A DNA stretch of 64,000 bases from Pictodentalium vernedei (Eukaryota; Mollusca; Scaphopoda; Dentaliida; Dentaliidae), in NCBI GenBank assembly GCA_031216915.1, contig CM062289.1, positions 250,351,113 through 250,415,112 of the forward strand. The letters run 5' to 3'. Every line of letters begins with the position of its first letter. Position 1 is the stretch's first letter. Under the pieces are notes generated by a model, which was not told the origin of the DNA, made no database searches, and was given only the letters and a program-made list of their open reading frames with translations. The position numbers were made by a program, and so were the translations under genes. This document shows positions 11,059 to 23,424 of this stretch, piece after piece.

Positions 11059-12099
11059 ATAGACTTTATTTTATGTCCTAAATGTCTCAACTCTCAGCTC
11101 TTTGTGATTTGTATCACTGCTAAAATGCGGACGATGCAATGGAATTGAAATCTGCTAAACCACCAAACCTCATCTAAAGGGGCGTTGTTGATTTTTACGA
11201 TAGAATTTGATGGACTGTGTAACTGTTTTAGGCGAGAGTGAAAGCTTGACTTCCAAAATGTGTGTGATGCTTAATGTTGTCTACCTTGTCGGGGCAGGTG
11301 ATGCCGTGTTTCGTCTCCTTTTTGGAAGGTTATTAAAATGCTCCCCGTTCACTAAATTGCTACAGATTGGAACAAGTGTTCTTTATCCAGTTCAAGGAAA
11401 GTTTGACAAGTTCCTCCTCGAAATGTGATTTCAATGCATCAATGAATAGAATTTGATGTTTCGTTTAAGTATATTTGTGGATGGTTACAACCCGATCCAA
11501 GTGCGTCTTGTCTAGAATGGTGACATCTGTTGGTAGTGACAGAGAAAACACATGCAAATCAGAAATTTATGAATGAACTTCCTGATCAGGTGTAATTACT
11601 CATTATCTTCTTGACGATGTGCATGCATAATAAGTAACTACACCTGATATTAGTGTTGTTGCCAATGGGTTGCCGTCCTTGGTTTGGGTCAATGACCATT
11701 GCTTCCATGACATAACACAGCTTCATTTCCAAATCATTTCTTCGCTTGTGTTTCGCATACCCTCTTGATGTATGTTGTTATGCTTTTAATATGCATATCT
11801 AGTGGAAACGGTTAAATATAGCTTGCATGCTTACTGCCAAATCCACAGATTTTGTAACTTGTATTACATTTTGAGTTTATGAAATACATTGTTAAAACCC
11901 CCCAGAGATTTTCGTTTCTTTTCCACACAATTAGAATGTTGTTTTATTTTCATGAACCCTTAGCAGCTTTATTCTCCCACATGCCACTTTCATGGATCCG
12001 ATCGTTTTCAGGCTGTTTGATAAGGAGGTTTAGCGTTATGAGACACCCAAAAACATAATGGTACAATAATATATGCAAGGTGGTCGTTTATTGGTAAAT
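11059..12099. other. intergenic with one hairpin
   Basis: After the ATAG duplication no gene is seen. Positions 11585-11648 form a hairpin with arms ATCAGGTGTAATTACT and AGTAACTACACCTGAT. Confidence 0.55.
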
Positions 12100-12228
12100 T
12101 GGCTGCACGTTGAAAATATTGATGGGTCTACACCACATCTTCACTCAAAAGTCAACCTACTTAATGAAATTATGAAGTATCATGTTACTTGGCCAGAAAA
12201 GCGGCCTCGGGGGTTCAAAGGGTTTTAA
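12100..12228. mobile_element. family-D TTAA MITE, right half
   Basis: GGCTGCACGTTGAAAATATTG and the right end GGGTTCAAAGGGTTTTAA match the family-D elements at 3660 and 26232. The left half is missing or too decayed to place. Confidence 0.6.
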
Positions 12229-12966
12229 ACTCCAATAATAATAATAACTTTTTTCAACGAGCGGAAGAAGAATGGGAGCTGGGTGACAACTCAGTCATTT
12301 ACTTCTTGAATATTTGCCGCAGGGGCGGCGGAAGCTCGATAAAGGAGAAGGGGCACAAGTTTACAATGCCATCATGATTCGACCCAGTGTGAGAAAGGTT
12401 ACAATCATATATCGGTAAATGTACCATGACTCGCTATAGTATCTCTTTTAGATGAATATGCCGCTGTATGGTCACTGTCTTTTCTTCGACTTCAGCCATC
12501 TTCCAACTCGAAGGTCAGCCTTCGGGTTGGAAGATCGTTGACGTAGAAGAAACGGACCGAAGCGATCGAAAGTGGGATTCTTTAGCTAAATATTGTTTAG
12601 ATTTGCAAATAATGTTACAAGAATGCCTGTATATTGACACGTTTTCACGCGCCCATTTTAACTCATTGTGTAACTACGAAACATATCTGTGGAAAAAAAT
12701 GGAGGGGCATGTGATCCCAGTGCCCCCCCCCCCCCCTCCGGCTCCCCTACCTCTGATTTGGCGTGAAATGAAATATTTGATTTCGTTCTAACACTGTTTC
12801 ATAATTACGGAAACTGGTGTAAAGGTAGCCTCAAAGATGAAAAAAATATCCTAGATATACTTCCTGCCAACTGCCCCGTTTGTTTGCTCATCAAGCTAGA
12901 TTGATTGAACTATGAGAGGAAAAGTTCTCGAAGCTAAATTGAAGCATTCCTTTGTGCCCATCATAC
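12229..12966. other. intergenic, no gene seen
   Basis: Contains a 107-codon plus-strand frame (12468-12791) with no family resemblance and a poly(C) run at 12723-12736. A CTTCAGCCATCTTCCAAC / GTTGGAAGATCGTTGACG imperfect inverted repeat lies at about 12490-12545. Confidence 0.45.
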
Positions 12967-13030
12967 AATAAATTTATTTATTGGGGTTTAACGACACTTT
13001 TGACAGCCAGGGTCACTCCGTGTCGGAAAT
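12967..13030 (-). mobile_element. SINE 3' fragment
   Basis: AATAAATTTATTTATTGGGG, then TTTAACGACACTTTTGACAGCC and GGTCACTCCGTGTCGG is the tail end of the local SINE in minus orientation (compare 56484-56545). The tRNA head is absent. Confidence 0.75.
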
Positions 13031-13582
13031 ATACAGCACGTAAGTAAGTTTATTTCTTTGCAGAATGTGAATACAAACACATGAAAAATGAAAAATCAAA
13101 CAATGTAAACAATCATCAAACTGCAAGGAAGTGAAATAGCCAAAAAGGCTGGCTTCCTGTCACTCCCTGAATTGCTCCCACGACAGCAGATGTAATATTA
13201 CCTGTCCACATCCACCTGATACCACATACAAGTTATGTACCATAGAGTTTGTAATGTGACTGATGACAAAGTGTCAAAGTGAAGAATGAAAGAGAGAAAA
13301 TAGTGCGCGTGTTAGGCAAGACGTTCTGATAGCCAAAGACATTAACAGAGTACCAGTGTAAGTTACGTGGAGCGCGTACTCCCACGAATACGGACAGCTT
13401 ACTTAAACCAGCGCGCCCGCGGCGCAAAGTTCCGCCCAGTCACATAATCCGCATCCATATTATGGGCTAGACAGTAAACCACCAGCGCCCTGGAGGTATA
13501 ACTGTATCCGTGATTCGAAATTGACCTTACTTACAATTTGGACATTCGGTATTGTTGCATATAAGATGGAGAGAATCAGATT

Positions 13583-15780
13583 CTAAAAATCTGTAAGTGA
13601 TGGAACGTTTGCAATGAGGTATTGTGTAGTTCTGTACCACTGGTTCGATGTCGCTTCAAAACCTTGGGAAGGAATATGAAGGAATGACGGCCGAAAACTT
13701 GGTTCTCGGCTTAAAAGTTTGTACACTTCGAGATTGCCTGGTATCCGTGCCAGTAGGATTTGTGTATATCTGAAAGCTATTATTAACCGAGCTAGCGAGT
13801 TTGTTCTTACTCCAATCATGCATGAAGAGGATAACCTGCAACTTGTAAGTAGCTTTAAATTTTAATATACGAAGCGTTCTGAAAAGAGGGTCAGTCTGAG
13901 AATTTCGTTTTTTCTTACAAATTGTACGGATTGTCTTTTTCTGTATTGTGAAGTTGAGGATACGTGACCCCATGTTTGTGCACTGAAAACAGATGACAAT
14001 GTATTAAACAATAATACAGTGTTGTTGGAGAACTTGAAGGTAACATGTTTCGCACTCTATTAATTGCAAAGATAGCGCTTCGAGACGTGCTGTTTGAAGT
14101 TCAGATTTTCATCCAGTAATGTACCTAGAAATTTAAATGAGGTTTCTATTTGTCCTTTTCCTATGAGCCCAGGTGTTGTATCACTAAGGAATAACTTTCG
14201 TTCTCCAGGATTATTGGAATAATTATTGGGGTGGATAAATTTAGTTTTCTTAGTATTCGGAACTAATTTATTTGCCGCACATCATTCACGTACGTGTCTT
14301 AGTTCTGAGTTAGTTGTTGAAAATAGCTCGTCTAAGTTGTTGTTAGATGCGAAACATGTCGTATCGTCTGCAAATGATAAGACGTTTAAGCTGGTGTAAT
14401 TGGAAATGTCGTTTGTGTATAACAGGAATAAAATGTGACCAAGAACAGATGGTGATGGTTTTGAAGTCCGATGTTGCACTCACATACTGCACGCACTGTA
14501 GTCAGTTTGAAAGAGTCTTTAACCCTTTACCTAACGTAACAGGCAAAACCGGCCACCGGTATTCACAAAAATCGCCAATAACTTTTTCTTATTTTTTCAT
14601 TCTTTGTCTCAAAAACATAGATTATGACCCCTCTTTGGAACGATCTCGTTCCAATGAGGGGTCATAACCTATGTTTTTGAGACAAAAACTGGAAAAAATT
14701 GGTTATTCAAGAATTCTGTTTGCAAGTGTCGTCTGCATTTCATGTAAGGTAAAGAGTTAAACCGTGTACTGCCAAGCCTCTGATCCCGTAATGTTCTAGT
14801 TTGCTTGATGAGATGGAATGGTCAATTGTATCAATTGTTTTGGGGTGTAAAATCTCTCACGCAAAGGATCACTTTCTGGGATTGGTTGGCGAAATGAAAA
14901 ACGACTCCGTGTTATTGTTGTTTCTCGGATATTCTGAGAATTGACTCGGGCTAGAGAGAACTTGGTTACTTAAGATTTTACAAATCTCGACGAAAAATGA
15001 ATTAAATCTATTGGCAATTTCTGTTGGATAGTTCAATGTAATATTACCGTCAATGATTGATAAGGGTAATGTGTGAATACGCTTAGATTTATTGATAGCT
15101 TTGCGGAGCATTTCCCCGATTTTCTTCATATTGTGTTTATAGTCGAAAAGTATACCGTAAAAATAGCCTGGTTTGCAGATGCTCTTTAATCTGTCAGAAA
15201 TGCTGCAGTTGGCCTTATATGGCTGTATGTTGGGGGCGATGGCAGTTTGAGCTTATTTCTGTAAAGTTTATGTTTGCTCAAAAAGGATTGCAAGAGTCAT
15301 CTGGCCATCCATGGTTCTCTTTTGACATATTTATTTTCGATCGATACAGTTTCGAGGGAAAAGCTTTATCAAAAGCTTCCTCTAACCTGTTTGGGAAAAT
15401 ATTATAGGCATTATTGTGATAATTGCTACTGAGAGTATAGGTGATGTCACACAGACGTGGATGTTTGAAATAATTCACGTTCTCTTGGTTGAAAAATCGT
15501 TTAACTTTTTGGGTAGGGATATCGGGATGTGCGTCACATTCAACCATGTAAAAGTTAGCCAAATGATCACTGATGTCAGTTGCAGTTATACCTGAGGAAT
15601 ACGTATTAGCATTTTTTTATTACATAATATATGGTCTATTAGAGTCGCAGAATTTTCAGTGATCCTAGTAGACCTTGTGATGACCGGTGAGAAACCCTCA
15701 ATAAATATTAGGTCTATATAATGACTAGTTTGCGGGTGATTACCAAAGTTTACCTTGCTTTTCCAGTCAAATTATCATTC
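13583..15780 (-). pseudogene. LINE endonuclease/reverse transcriptase remnant
   Basis: Pieces of one former ORF2 in several frames. Visible motifs: LIDHILCN (endonuclease C-terminus), GHILFLLYTNDISNYTS then LSFADDTT (RT motif C with its two aspartates kept), and DPLFRTLRILKF...HDWSKNKL near the C-terminus. These match, in order, the better preserved LINE at 60903-63962. The many stops and shifts, plus a MITE within the RT, show a dead copy. Confidence 0.8.
14519..14760. mobile_element. family-A TTAA MITE inside LINE
   Basis: TTAA at both ends with inverted ends TTAACCCTTTACC / GGTAAAGAGTTAA. The centre has GGTTATGACCCCTC and its complement around AACGATCTCGTTCC. It interrupts the LINE RT region, so it inserted later. 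Confidence 0.85.
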
Positions 15781-16052
15781 ACAATTCTTAAGTTTTATTG
15801 TAATATTTAATTGTAGGTATTTTAAAGTTAATAAGTCATTGCACGCAGTTGGTAGTACAGCAAAATGTCGTATGTTTGAATGAAACATCATGACGTGTGG
15901 ATATATCAAAGTTGCCAAGTTGCATCATGCCAAAGGTCAAGTCGGATGAACTTCCGACTTTTGGTGCATTTTTTTAACCGCAGTAGAAGCTTTACACCGG
16001 TAGTGGGGTAAAAACTAAACTTTAACAAACAGGCTTTTTACAGATAGTAACA
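15781..16052. other. intergenic, no gene seen
   Basis: No motif recognised between the LINE and the palindromic MITE. Confidence 0.5.
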
Positions 16053-16312
16053 TACAGTACATGGAGAGTGTATTATTACTAAATCACCCGCTGAGTGGAG
16101 ATTCCACCCAAGCAATAAATGTAAATTTGTTGTAAGCATAACCAGCACAAGCAAAGTTTCAGTCAATGGACCTCCGGGTTAAACCCAGAGGTCCATTGCA
16201 TGAAACATTGCTTGTGTTTTTTGTCGATATGTAAACAATTTGAAAGTTATAGCTTGGGTGATAACTCCACTCCGTGGGTGATTTAGTTACAATCCACTCT
16301 CCATGTACTGTA
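16053..16312. mobile_element. palindromic MITE, family E
   Basis: A 260-base imperfect palindrome with ends TACAGTACATGGAGAGTG and its complement. Inner arms hold AATCACCCGC..., AGCACAAGCAAAGTTTCA and CAATGGACCTC/GAGGTCCATTG around GGGTTAAACCC. A second copy is at 53173-53432. The superfamily is not assigned. Confidence 0.75.
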
Positions 16313-17477
16313 GGCGAGGGTAGGATAAATATCCGTGCATCCCCTATCCACCATGTTTGAAATGTTTCCAACGTCCCTGGCACGATGAATGTGCTTGGGA
16401 AAAATTCGATGAAAAAATCCATTTTACACCACATAGATAGTTATTGATTATCGATCATTGTTCTGTCATATCGTTGATAACTATAGAAGATCTCAATAAC
16501 AGCTTATTGTATCCATCGACCTATCGGTTTGTCTTATAAGATACCAGAACATGATTAGTTGTTGATCTTCGGGTGTATCGTCTCGTCTTTTACTCTCTAT
16601 TCAGATAGTTTCTGAAGTTTATTGAAAATCAAATGAACGTAACCGTGCTATAACTGACGGTAATGTGGCGGATCGTTTTGAAAGTCTAAAAATATAGTCA
16701 TCTTTAATGGGTAGATCGACTGGGTGTTCTTTTATTGTTGTTGTCAGCAAGTATTAATTGTTTTGAAAATGCAATAAAGTGGCCAAACAATTTGTCCATT
16801 GTCTAGAATTGCTACCAGAAACTGCAAAACAACGGATCTTAAAGATTTTGATATTGGAAAAAGAACGAATGACGTCAACCATGAAATTGTGAAGTATTTT
16901 TCGTTGTTGCCTTCGGATAAATGTTTTCAAGTATCGTAGGTGACGTTAGACGTCACTGCATTCATCGGTGATAAACGCATTGTAACAGACGAAAAACATG
17001 GCGACAAATGTACTTTAAAAGCATTTGAAAAACTAAATTTATTTATTTGTGGAGTCGATTTACAACGAATATCTACATATACAGAGATAAAGATATCTAA
17101 ATAATTTCACGAGTGGATTCACAGAGATGGTGAAGCCAATTGTGGAAATATGTTATTTATTTCCCTCACCATGTAGATTTTTTATTATAATTTGTTTGGC
17201 ATTGCTTATTATACCAAAATTGCTGCATGTATTGAATGTTCCTCGATATAACACAGACATTGAGACATGCGCTTGGTACACCATGCGTGGAATCCAACCT
17301 ACGTATCGGTACGTCTTGTAAAACGTATTTGATTGGCTATTGCGCATCTGAGAGACGTTATGACGTGAATGAAATGATTCTACACAAAAACGGTGTCAAG
17401 AAAGAATGTAACAGATCGCCGAAACTGATAGTTTTGTTAATATTAGCCTCATTCACTTAATTTAAGTGGAAATATGG
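16313..17477. other. intergenic, no gene seen
   Basis: Three short frames at 17127-17460 overlap on both strands and show no family. No repeats recognised. Confidence 0.45.
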
Positions 17478-17669
17478 TATACATACAGGACAAAACTCGA
17501 GGGGGGGGGGGGGAGGTGAGTACTGAGGACAGGCATCAACGACCCTTGTTGGAGATTATTTCTGTAATTCACGCGTCCCCAAGGAGCGCGAGAATTACCG
17601 AAAAAACTCCAACCCGGGTCGTTAATTCCAGTCCCTCGTACTCCACCTTCGTTGTGTTCTGTCTTATGA
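17478..17669. mobile_element. palindromic MITE, family M
   Basis: Arms pair from ACAGGACAAAAC / GTTGTGTTCTGT inward through GGTGAGTACTGAGG / CCCTCGTACTCCACC and CAACGACCC / GGGTCGTT to a centre near CGCGTCCCCAAGGAGCGCG. A poly(G) run at 17502-17514 lies in the left arm only. Single copy in this window. Confidence 0.65.
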
Positions 17670-19527
17670 CCGCACAGTTCGATTTTCAAACTGAATAGTC
17701 CTGGAAAGAGTTTTGCGAAATATCGCGTGTATTCCTTTTATATTCCTATATACCTTTCTTTTTTTTTGGGGGGGGGGGAATCTTTGTGAATATAACTATA
17801 TATAAAACCTGTGCAATGATCATTTGTATGTTAATTTATTTGTCAAGCTGTGAATCGAAAGACGGGGAAAAGGATAGGGCTATACAAATGTAAGGCGACT
17901 CACTGGGGAACTATGCATTGGTGGGAATCTAATATCTACCCACCCTATTTGTCACGCCACTTCCCAACTGCATTATACGAGATCAATTCCATCCTTTTTG
18001 AAAGATCCAGTAAGCATATCAAATATAGAGCACATCTGTGTTTCCTTCCTGGATTCATGTGGTTAATGGAATGAAATACCGTGGCCGGATACTTTTTTGA
18101 CACGAGTGTTTCTGGAAAATTTATTTATGAACCATAAGGCAAGAGTTACGTATCTTGAGTTTACGAAATGAAACAGAAAATTCAAGTCACAAAATGACAC
18201 ATGTTAAATATTCAATCCGAACACTTCAAAACAATAATCAGTTTAAAATAAAATGTCTTTCTGTTTGCTAAAAGTCACTCCTCCCCTATGGTGCAAACCT
18301 CCTCTATTTCAAAACGACGCTCTTTGTTTTAAAAAAAGAAATAAAAGCCTCGTGTAGGGTTTGAAAGAAACCTTTGCTGAAGATATACGGGGTTATATTT
18401 AGAGAAACCACCTGAAGAAAAAGAAATATACTTTATTTAGAGGTGGAATAGTGTCTTAAAATTCATTGCTTCACTTTATTTGAGCAAACGTATTGCGCGG
18501 GTCCAACAAAATGTCAATTTAATATCATCAAAACTTTAATTTGGAATCGAATGGTGGCAGAAACATGGTGGCAGAAACATTTTGAATCAAGTGATGGGTG
18601 CCGTAATCCCGCGACCAACCCCATCGGTGCAGGTTCGAGAAAACTTTCAATTTTCAGGCACACTTCAGTCAGAGTTCAAACCTGCCTGATACGGATCGAG
18701 TTTGATCTGGCCGATCTCATCTCGTCAACGAGATGGAACACAACAGCACAGATCAATTGACTGTTGTAGTAATGTGTTTATTTTTTGACAATTAGTATTT
18801 TAAACTGATTACAAAAACTGAAAAATCAAATACAACAAGAATTTTATTAGCCAAATAACCATTAAAATGTTATTTGAATTGGGGAATCCCAAACGCGTAG
18901 GAATATCGAACGTTCGTTTCTAACAAGAAACTTGAAAGTCGAAATAATGGAGTCAAGACATGAGTTTCAATCGAAATCGCTTTCGATAAGATTCTCCTAC
19001 GTTTTGTCGGATTGGCATCTTGAAAATAGTTGTTAATTGTTCAGCACGACATTTTCAAATAGACCTCGACTGGAATGTTTGTCGTCGGAGTTTAATGAGG
19101 AAACGCAATCTATATTTGTCACTTGGCAACGGGAAGATGCAATATCAACAAAAAATCGACTACGTTCGATTCGCTATAATACTGTAAGCGATTCTCTTTT
19201 CTCTTTCAATCGCATGTCGTGAAACGCGCAAACTGCGCAATTGTTTTTATTGAGTTCTGTGACTGGTCCTAGAAAGGTAGTGCTTTCCCATACGGGATTA
19301 ATAAATGATCGAACGCACGCATTACGGAATTCCCTGATGTATTTGTTGATTTTACCGATTTTTTTATAGGTTACTGGTAGAAAAGTCCATTCACGTGCGT
19401 CTCGTTTGAGATAGGAATGATAACGATCTGGAAAACTTGACACTCTTGTTTTCCGGAGAGCTGGATTTGATGGGCAAACTACAGTAGTATTGAGGGGCTA
19501 TTTGAGGTAGTCATATAATAAAAACAA
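17670..19527. other. intergenic, no gene seen
   Basis: Short unrelated frames only. TGGTGGCAGAAACAT is directly repeated at 18551-18580, and a poly(G) run sits at 17769-17778. Confidence 0.45.
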
Positions 19528-19658
19528 CCCTTATAAAAAGGTACCATGGTAAACCATGGTAAATCCCAAAATACCCTGGTAATACCATGGTACACCATGG
19601 TATTACCAGGGTATTTTGGGATTTACCATGGTTTACCATGGTACTTTTTAAAAAGGGA
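19528..19658. repeat. near-perfect palindrome of CCATGGT motifs
   Basis: Arms read CCCTT-A/T-rich-GGTACCATGG...; the interior is built of repeated CCATGGTA and its complement (TTTACCATGG, TACCCTGGTAATACCATGG) and pairs across a centre near 19593. It abuts the 5' end of the following LINE. It is probably a palindromic MITE. No TSD could be set. Confidence 0.75.
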
Positions 19659-21593
19659 AATACCCGATGATGATGAAAACACCCAACTTCCAATCTTTCC
19701 TACAAAATGTCACGTTATCCTTTCGAACATTCTCTGTGATATAAAAGATATTGCAGATGTTATTAAGTCGTTAAATGCAAACAAGGCCCATGGTCATTAC
19801 GAGATCAGCATTAAAATTCTGAAGGGGACTGTCGATACCATCGCAGCACCATTGAGTATGCTTTTTCAAAAAAGTTTCGATACCGGAGCATATCAAGACG
19901 AATGGAAGAAAGCCAATGTAATCCCCATCTTTAAAAAACTAGATCCCGCGGACAAAAACAACTATCGGCCGATCTCCCTTTTACCAATCTTAGGAAAAAT
20001 CTGTGCAAAAGTTCTCCTGAAATCGGTTTTTACTCATTTTCATCAGAATAATCTTCTATATGAATATCAGTCCGGCTTCATCCCTGGCCACTGCACTACG
20101 TTTCAACTTCTTGAACTATACCATTCGTTATGTCAGTCACTAGATAAACGACTGATGACTTGTGCTATCTTTTGTGATATCTCAAAGGCTTTCGAGAGAG
20201 TATGGCATAAAGGTCCCCTCTATAAATTAGAGCACTATGGAATCTCAGGTCCTCTGTTAAAATGGTTTGACAGTTATTTGAAAAATCGTAAACAACGAGT
20301 ATTGGTGAATAACACATACTCTCCATACAAGCTAATACAAGCTGGAGTTCCTCAAGGATCTGTCCTGGGCCCTTTCCTTTTTTAGTCTATATCAACGATA
20401 TTGCAGACAATTTAGAATCCCTTACGAGATTGTTTGCTGGTGATACATGTCTCACTAACCGTAAAAGCTCCAGTTCTGAACTAACAACCATATTGAATAA
20501 TGATCTGGCCAAAATACACTCCTGGTCTCAGAAGTGGCTGGTATCCTTCAACCCATCTGAAACGCAAGCTGTCTACTTTTCTCGAATCCCTAATCATAAC
20601 CATCCAGATTTGTTCTTTAACGAAACTCCGATAAATTTCTCCGATTCACATAAACATCTTGGTTTAATCCTGCAGTCAAACTTGAAATGGGATCGCCAGT
20701 TAGCGGAAATTTGCAAAAAAGTTAATGCACGTTTGTCCAATCTGAGAAAACTCAAGTATAAACTTGGGAGGAAAACTCTGGAACAAATATATTTCTCATT
20801 CATCTTGCCACTTATTGATTACGGTGGTACCGTCTGGGACTGTGCTCCTAAGCATCTTCTAATGAAACTAGACCGACTACACCACGATGCAGCAAGAATA
20901 GTGTCTGGTCTCACACGATCTGTTTCATCCGAGCGTATACTCTTGGAACTTGGATGGCGCTCACTCTATGAGAGAAGGCACCATCTCAAACTGTGTGCTT
21001 TTTTCAAAATATCTAATAACGATGCTCCCGATTACCTTGTTGAATTATTACCTCGTACTGTGGGAGAAACATCAAATTACAATTTACGAAATTCTAACGA
21101 CTTGTCTGTGTACCAAGCGCGGACAGGACAATTTTCAAATACATTCTTCCCTTCATCTTCCAAAATTTGGAATGAGCTTCCAACCAATACCAAAACTGCA
21201 TCAACACTTTCTGTATTTAAAGGCAACCTTGCTAAATTGAACCCTTCCGTCAAACCACCTTCATATTTCTACACAGGAACCAGGAAAGGAAACGTTCTCC
21301 ACTGCAAACTACGAAACTGTTGCAGTGATTTAAACCACGACAAATTTAACAATTTTATCTTCCCTACCCCACAATGTACCTGTGGCAATCCCCAAGAAGA
21401 TGCACGCCATTTCTTCTTTCAATGCCCGAACTACCACCCTCAAAGATTGACCTTTCTTAATGCTGTTATCATGCTCAATATATCTAATGTCGACGAGCTA
21501 CTTTATGGAATAATTGGTTTAACAACAAAGCAAAACGAACTTTTATTTAGGAAAGTTCAAACATTCATCCTTGCAACTGGCCGATTTGAATAA
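19659..21593 (+). pseudogene. LINE reverse transcriptase, frameshift and FAGD
   Basis: RT motifs in order: KKANVIPIFKK, NNYRPISLLP, QSGFIPGHCTT, IFCDISKAFERVWH (motif A), AGVPQGSVLGP (motif B), then a one-base shift in the T run at 20378-20383 after GPFLF. The next frame goes on with VYINDI and LFAGDT, where the usual FADD has become FAGD (about 20430-20441). A thumb-like region and a C-terminal CTC...HFFFQCP knuckle follow to the stop at 21593. The loss of an active-site aspartate and the shift make it inactive, though over 600 codons are otherwise open. Confidence 0.88.
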
Positions 21594-21811
21594 CATCACC
21601 TGAACCCAAACGATGCATAATGCATCCCTGGTTGTGTACTAGCGTGCGTTGGGACAACCGTGGCGTGTTGTGGGACTGCATTTTAATTTCCACCAATTTG
21701 TTCTTAAATTACACGCTCTCTTTTTGTAAAGACGTTAGAGATCCAATAATGCAAAAGTTACTAGGCGAGCCTAGACAACGGCAATCCTTCACTCTCTAAT
21801 CCTGTAACTCT

Positions 21812-22050
21812 TTAACTCCTTGATCCCCGGTGGCCCTTTTTCGGACAAAGACCGTGAAACACCCCATTTTCCATGACAAAATAATGTTAAATAAATAAGT
21901 AGTACAGACCAACCAATGTTTCCAACGTGTGGCCCCAAGACTCCTCGTTGGAAATATTGATTGGTCAGCTCTAAAATATTGAAAATAGACCCTTCCAGCT
22001 AATTCTACTGAAATGATATGGAAGATACCATCGAAGCTCAAAACGGTTAA
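21812..22050. mobile_element. family-D TTAA MITE in LINE 3' UTR
   Basis: Starts TTAACTCCTTGATCCCCGG and ends CTCAAAACGGTTAA. The hairpin centre is AACGTGTGGCCCC / CTCCTCGTTGGAAATATTGATTGGTC. More diverged than the copies at 3660 and 26232. Confidence 0.65.
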
Positions 22051-22249
22051 ATCCTTATCTCTCTTCAACCCTTTAGCTGATGACTACACTAATTCTCAGT
22101 ATTTCTATATTGTATATAATTGTGCCGCAAATGTTTAATTATTCTTGTCTAAGGAGAGGAGTTTTTGTAAGTTGTGATAACTTGTTCTCCGATCCTTTTT
22201 GATTTATATAGTGGCAAATAAAATATGTTTAAACTAAACTAAACTAAAC

Positions 22250-23000
22250 AAATACCCAGACACCCAGATGCTCGTACGATTATATACACTCAGGGTTCTT
22301 CTATTAGAAATATTATGCAAATAAATAAGAATGAGATGGGAATATGGGGGTATGAATGTGGGAGGAGGCGTAATAAGTTGTATGAGGCTGCACTTTATAC
22401 AAAACATAACTTGTCCATCCTACATTCGTACTCCGATAAAACGACAGATAATTCATTTCAATTGTAATAATTCATTTTAGAGTCTATTGCGTGTATTATA
22501 ATGTACCCGTACGTTGTTGACTTCTCTACCATTTACATCTCTGCAGTCTTGCACTGCAACTTTTGTGCGCACGATTGTTCCATTATTTCAACATAGGGTA
22601 CTATGTGGTCTCGAATACTCAAGACAAATCCTGGTGTGAACACAGATCTCGTGAATATTCACTAACAGCCCACCTGTGGCAATTACAGTTTAATGGCGCC
22701 GTTTGGTACGCCCGCGATTTTTAATTTGACAAATGCGCGGACAAGGCAAAAATATTTATACGATAGTAAAATTATCCATCTAGTTATGAAAAACTCACCA
22801 CGGCAAGTCAGATATAATTAAAGAAAACTAAATTCTATGTTGGAACCCCGGGAAGTGAAGCAGCGCCTGCTTAATGTAGTGAATACGCTCTGTTTCACTG
22901 GTAAAATAGGATCCGATAACCAATGTCTGGTGTGGAATTCCTCTAAAATGTGCAGCATTGATATAAATGATTGACAGGACTTGTCTTTTTTTATTCATTT
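22250..23000. other. intergenic, no gene seen
   Basis: No coding signal or repeat recognised. Confidence 0.5.
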
Positions 23001-23276
23001 GCTGTCACGATTAGCCATTGTGCAGAAACATATGACTTTAACTCCTAAACCGCTGAGTATTTTCAAGATATTTTTCATCAAATCTAGTCGCGTTTGCTAT
23101 CAAGCATCCATGACTAGATTTGATTAAAAATTCATCTAAATTTAACTCAGGAAATCATTGATGAAAAACTTCATTCAGTTGACAGAAGGAAAACTTGATT
23201 AAATGTGCCCTGGGGAGGAATATTTTCCAGCAGCATGAAAGGAGTTACATGTAATCACCAATAAATAAATAAAGAA
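23001..23276 (+). mobile_element. SINE 3' fragment split by a TTAA MITE
   Basis: GCTGTCACGATTAGCCATTG and TATGACTTTAA match the SINE body. After 23247 the SINE tail resumes as CACCAATAAATAAATAAAG. In intact SINEs these parts are contiguous (GACCTTAAACACC), so the DNA between is an insertion at TTAA. Confidence 0.7.
23038..23247. mobile_element. TTAA MITE, family L
   Basis: Begins TTAACTCCTAAACCGCTGA and ends AAAGGAGTTA. The inner part has TTTTCATCAAATCTAGTC and an inverted ATGACTAGATTTGAT. A relative in the opposite orientation lies at 39474-39660. Confidence 0.6.
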
Positions 23277-23424
23277 AATTAAATTATACAGGTTTGAAAT
23301 ACCCAAATACGTATAGTACACTATACATTTGTTGCCGTGTACGGTTGAGATTTATTCCTCGCTCGAGGCATGTCATGTTCTCCGCGGACGTTAGCGAACA
23401 ACTGTTGTATTATAGCGGACAACC
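23277..23424. other. intergenic, no gene seen
   Basis: Short stretch between the SINE tail and the LINE 3' end. Confidence 0.5.

Larger units (their letters stand above)
13041..15780 (-). mobile_element. LINE, decayed, minus strand
   Basis: A Jockey/CR1-type LINE remnant. Its 3' end has GCAAAGAAATAAACTTACTTA on the minus strand, a polyadenylation-like signal with a short TTAC tail. Going upstream: RT C-terminal extension (13973-13583), the RT catalytic segment (14479-14282), the region before RT (15129-14869), and the end of the endonuclease, where SATLIDHILCN and a SDHL-type motif lie at about 15760-15550. A family-A MITE (14519-14760) is inserted. Endonuclease N-terminus and ORF1 are missing. 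Confidence 0.8.
19659..22249 (+). mobile_element. LINE, 5'-truncated, plus strand
   Basis: RT-bearing ORF2 (19659-21593) followed by a 3' UTR ending in AAATAAAATATG and an (AAACT)n tail at about 22225-22249. The endonuclease is absent, so the copy is truncated where the palindrome stands. A family-D MITE (21812-22050) sits in the 3' UTR. The sequence differs clearly from the minus-strand LINEs here, including a C-terminal Cys/His knuckle they lack. Confidence 0.85.
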
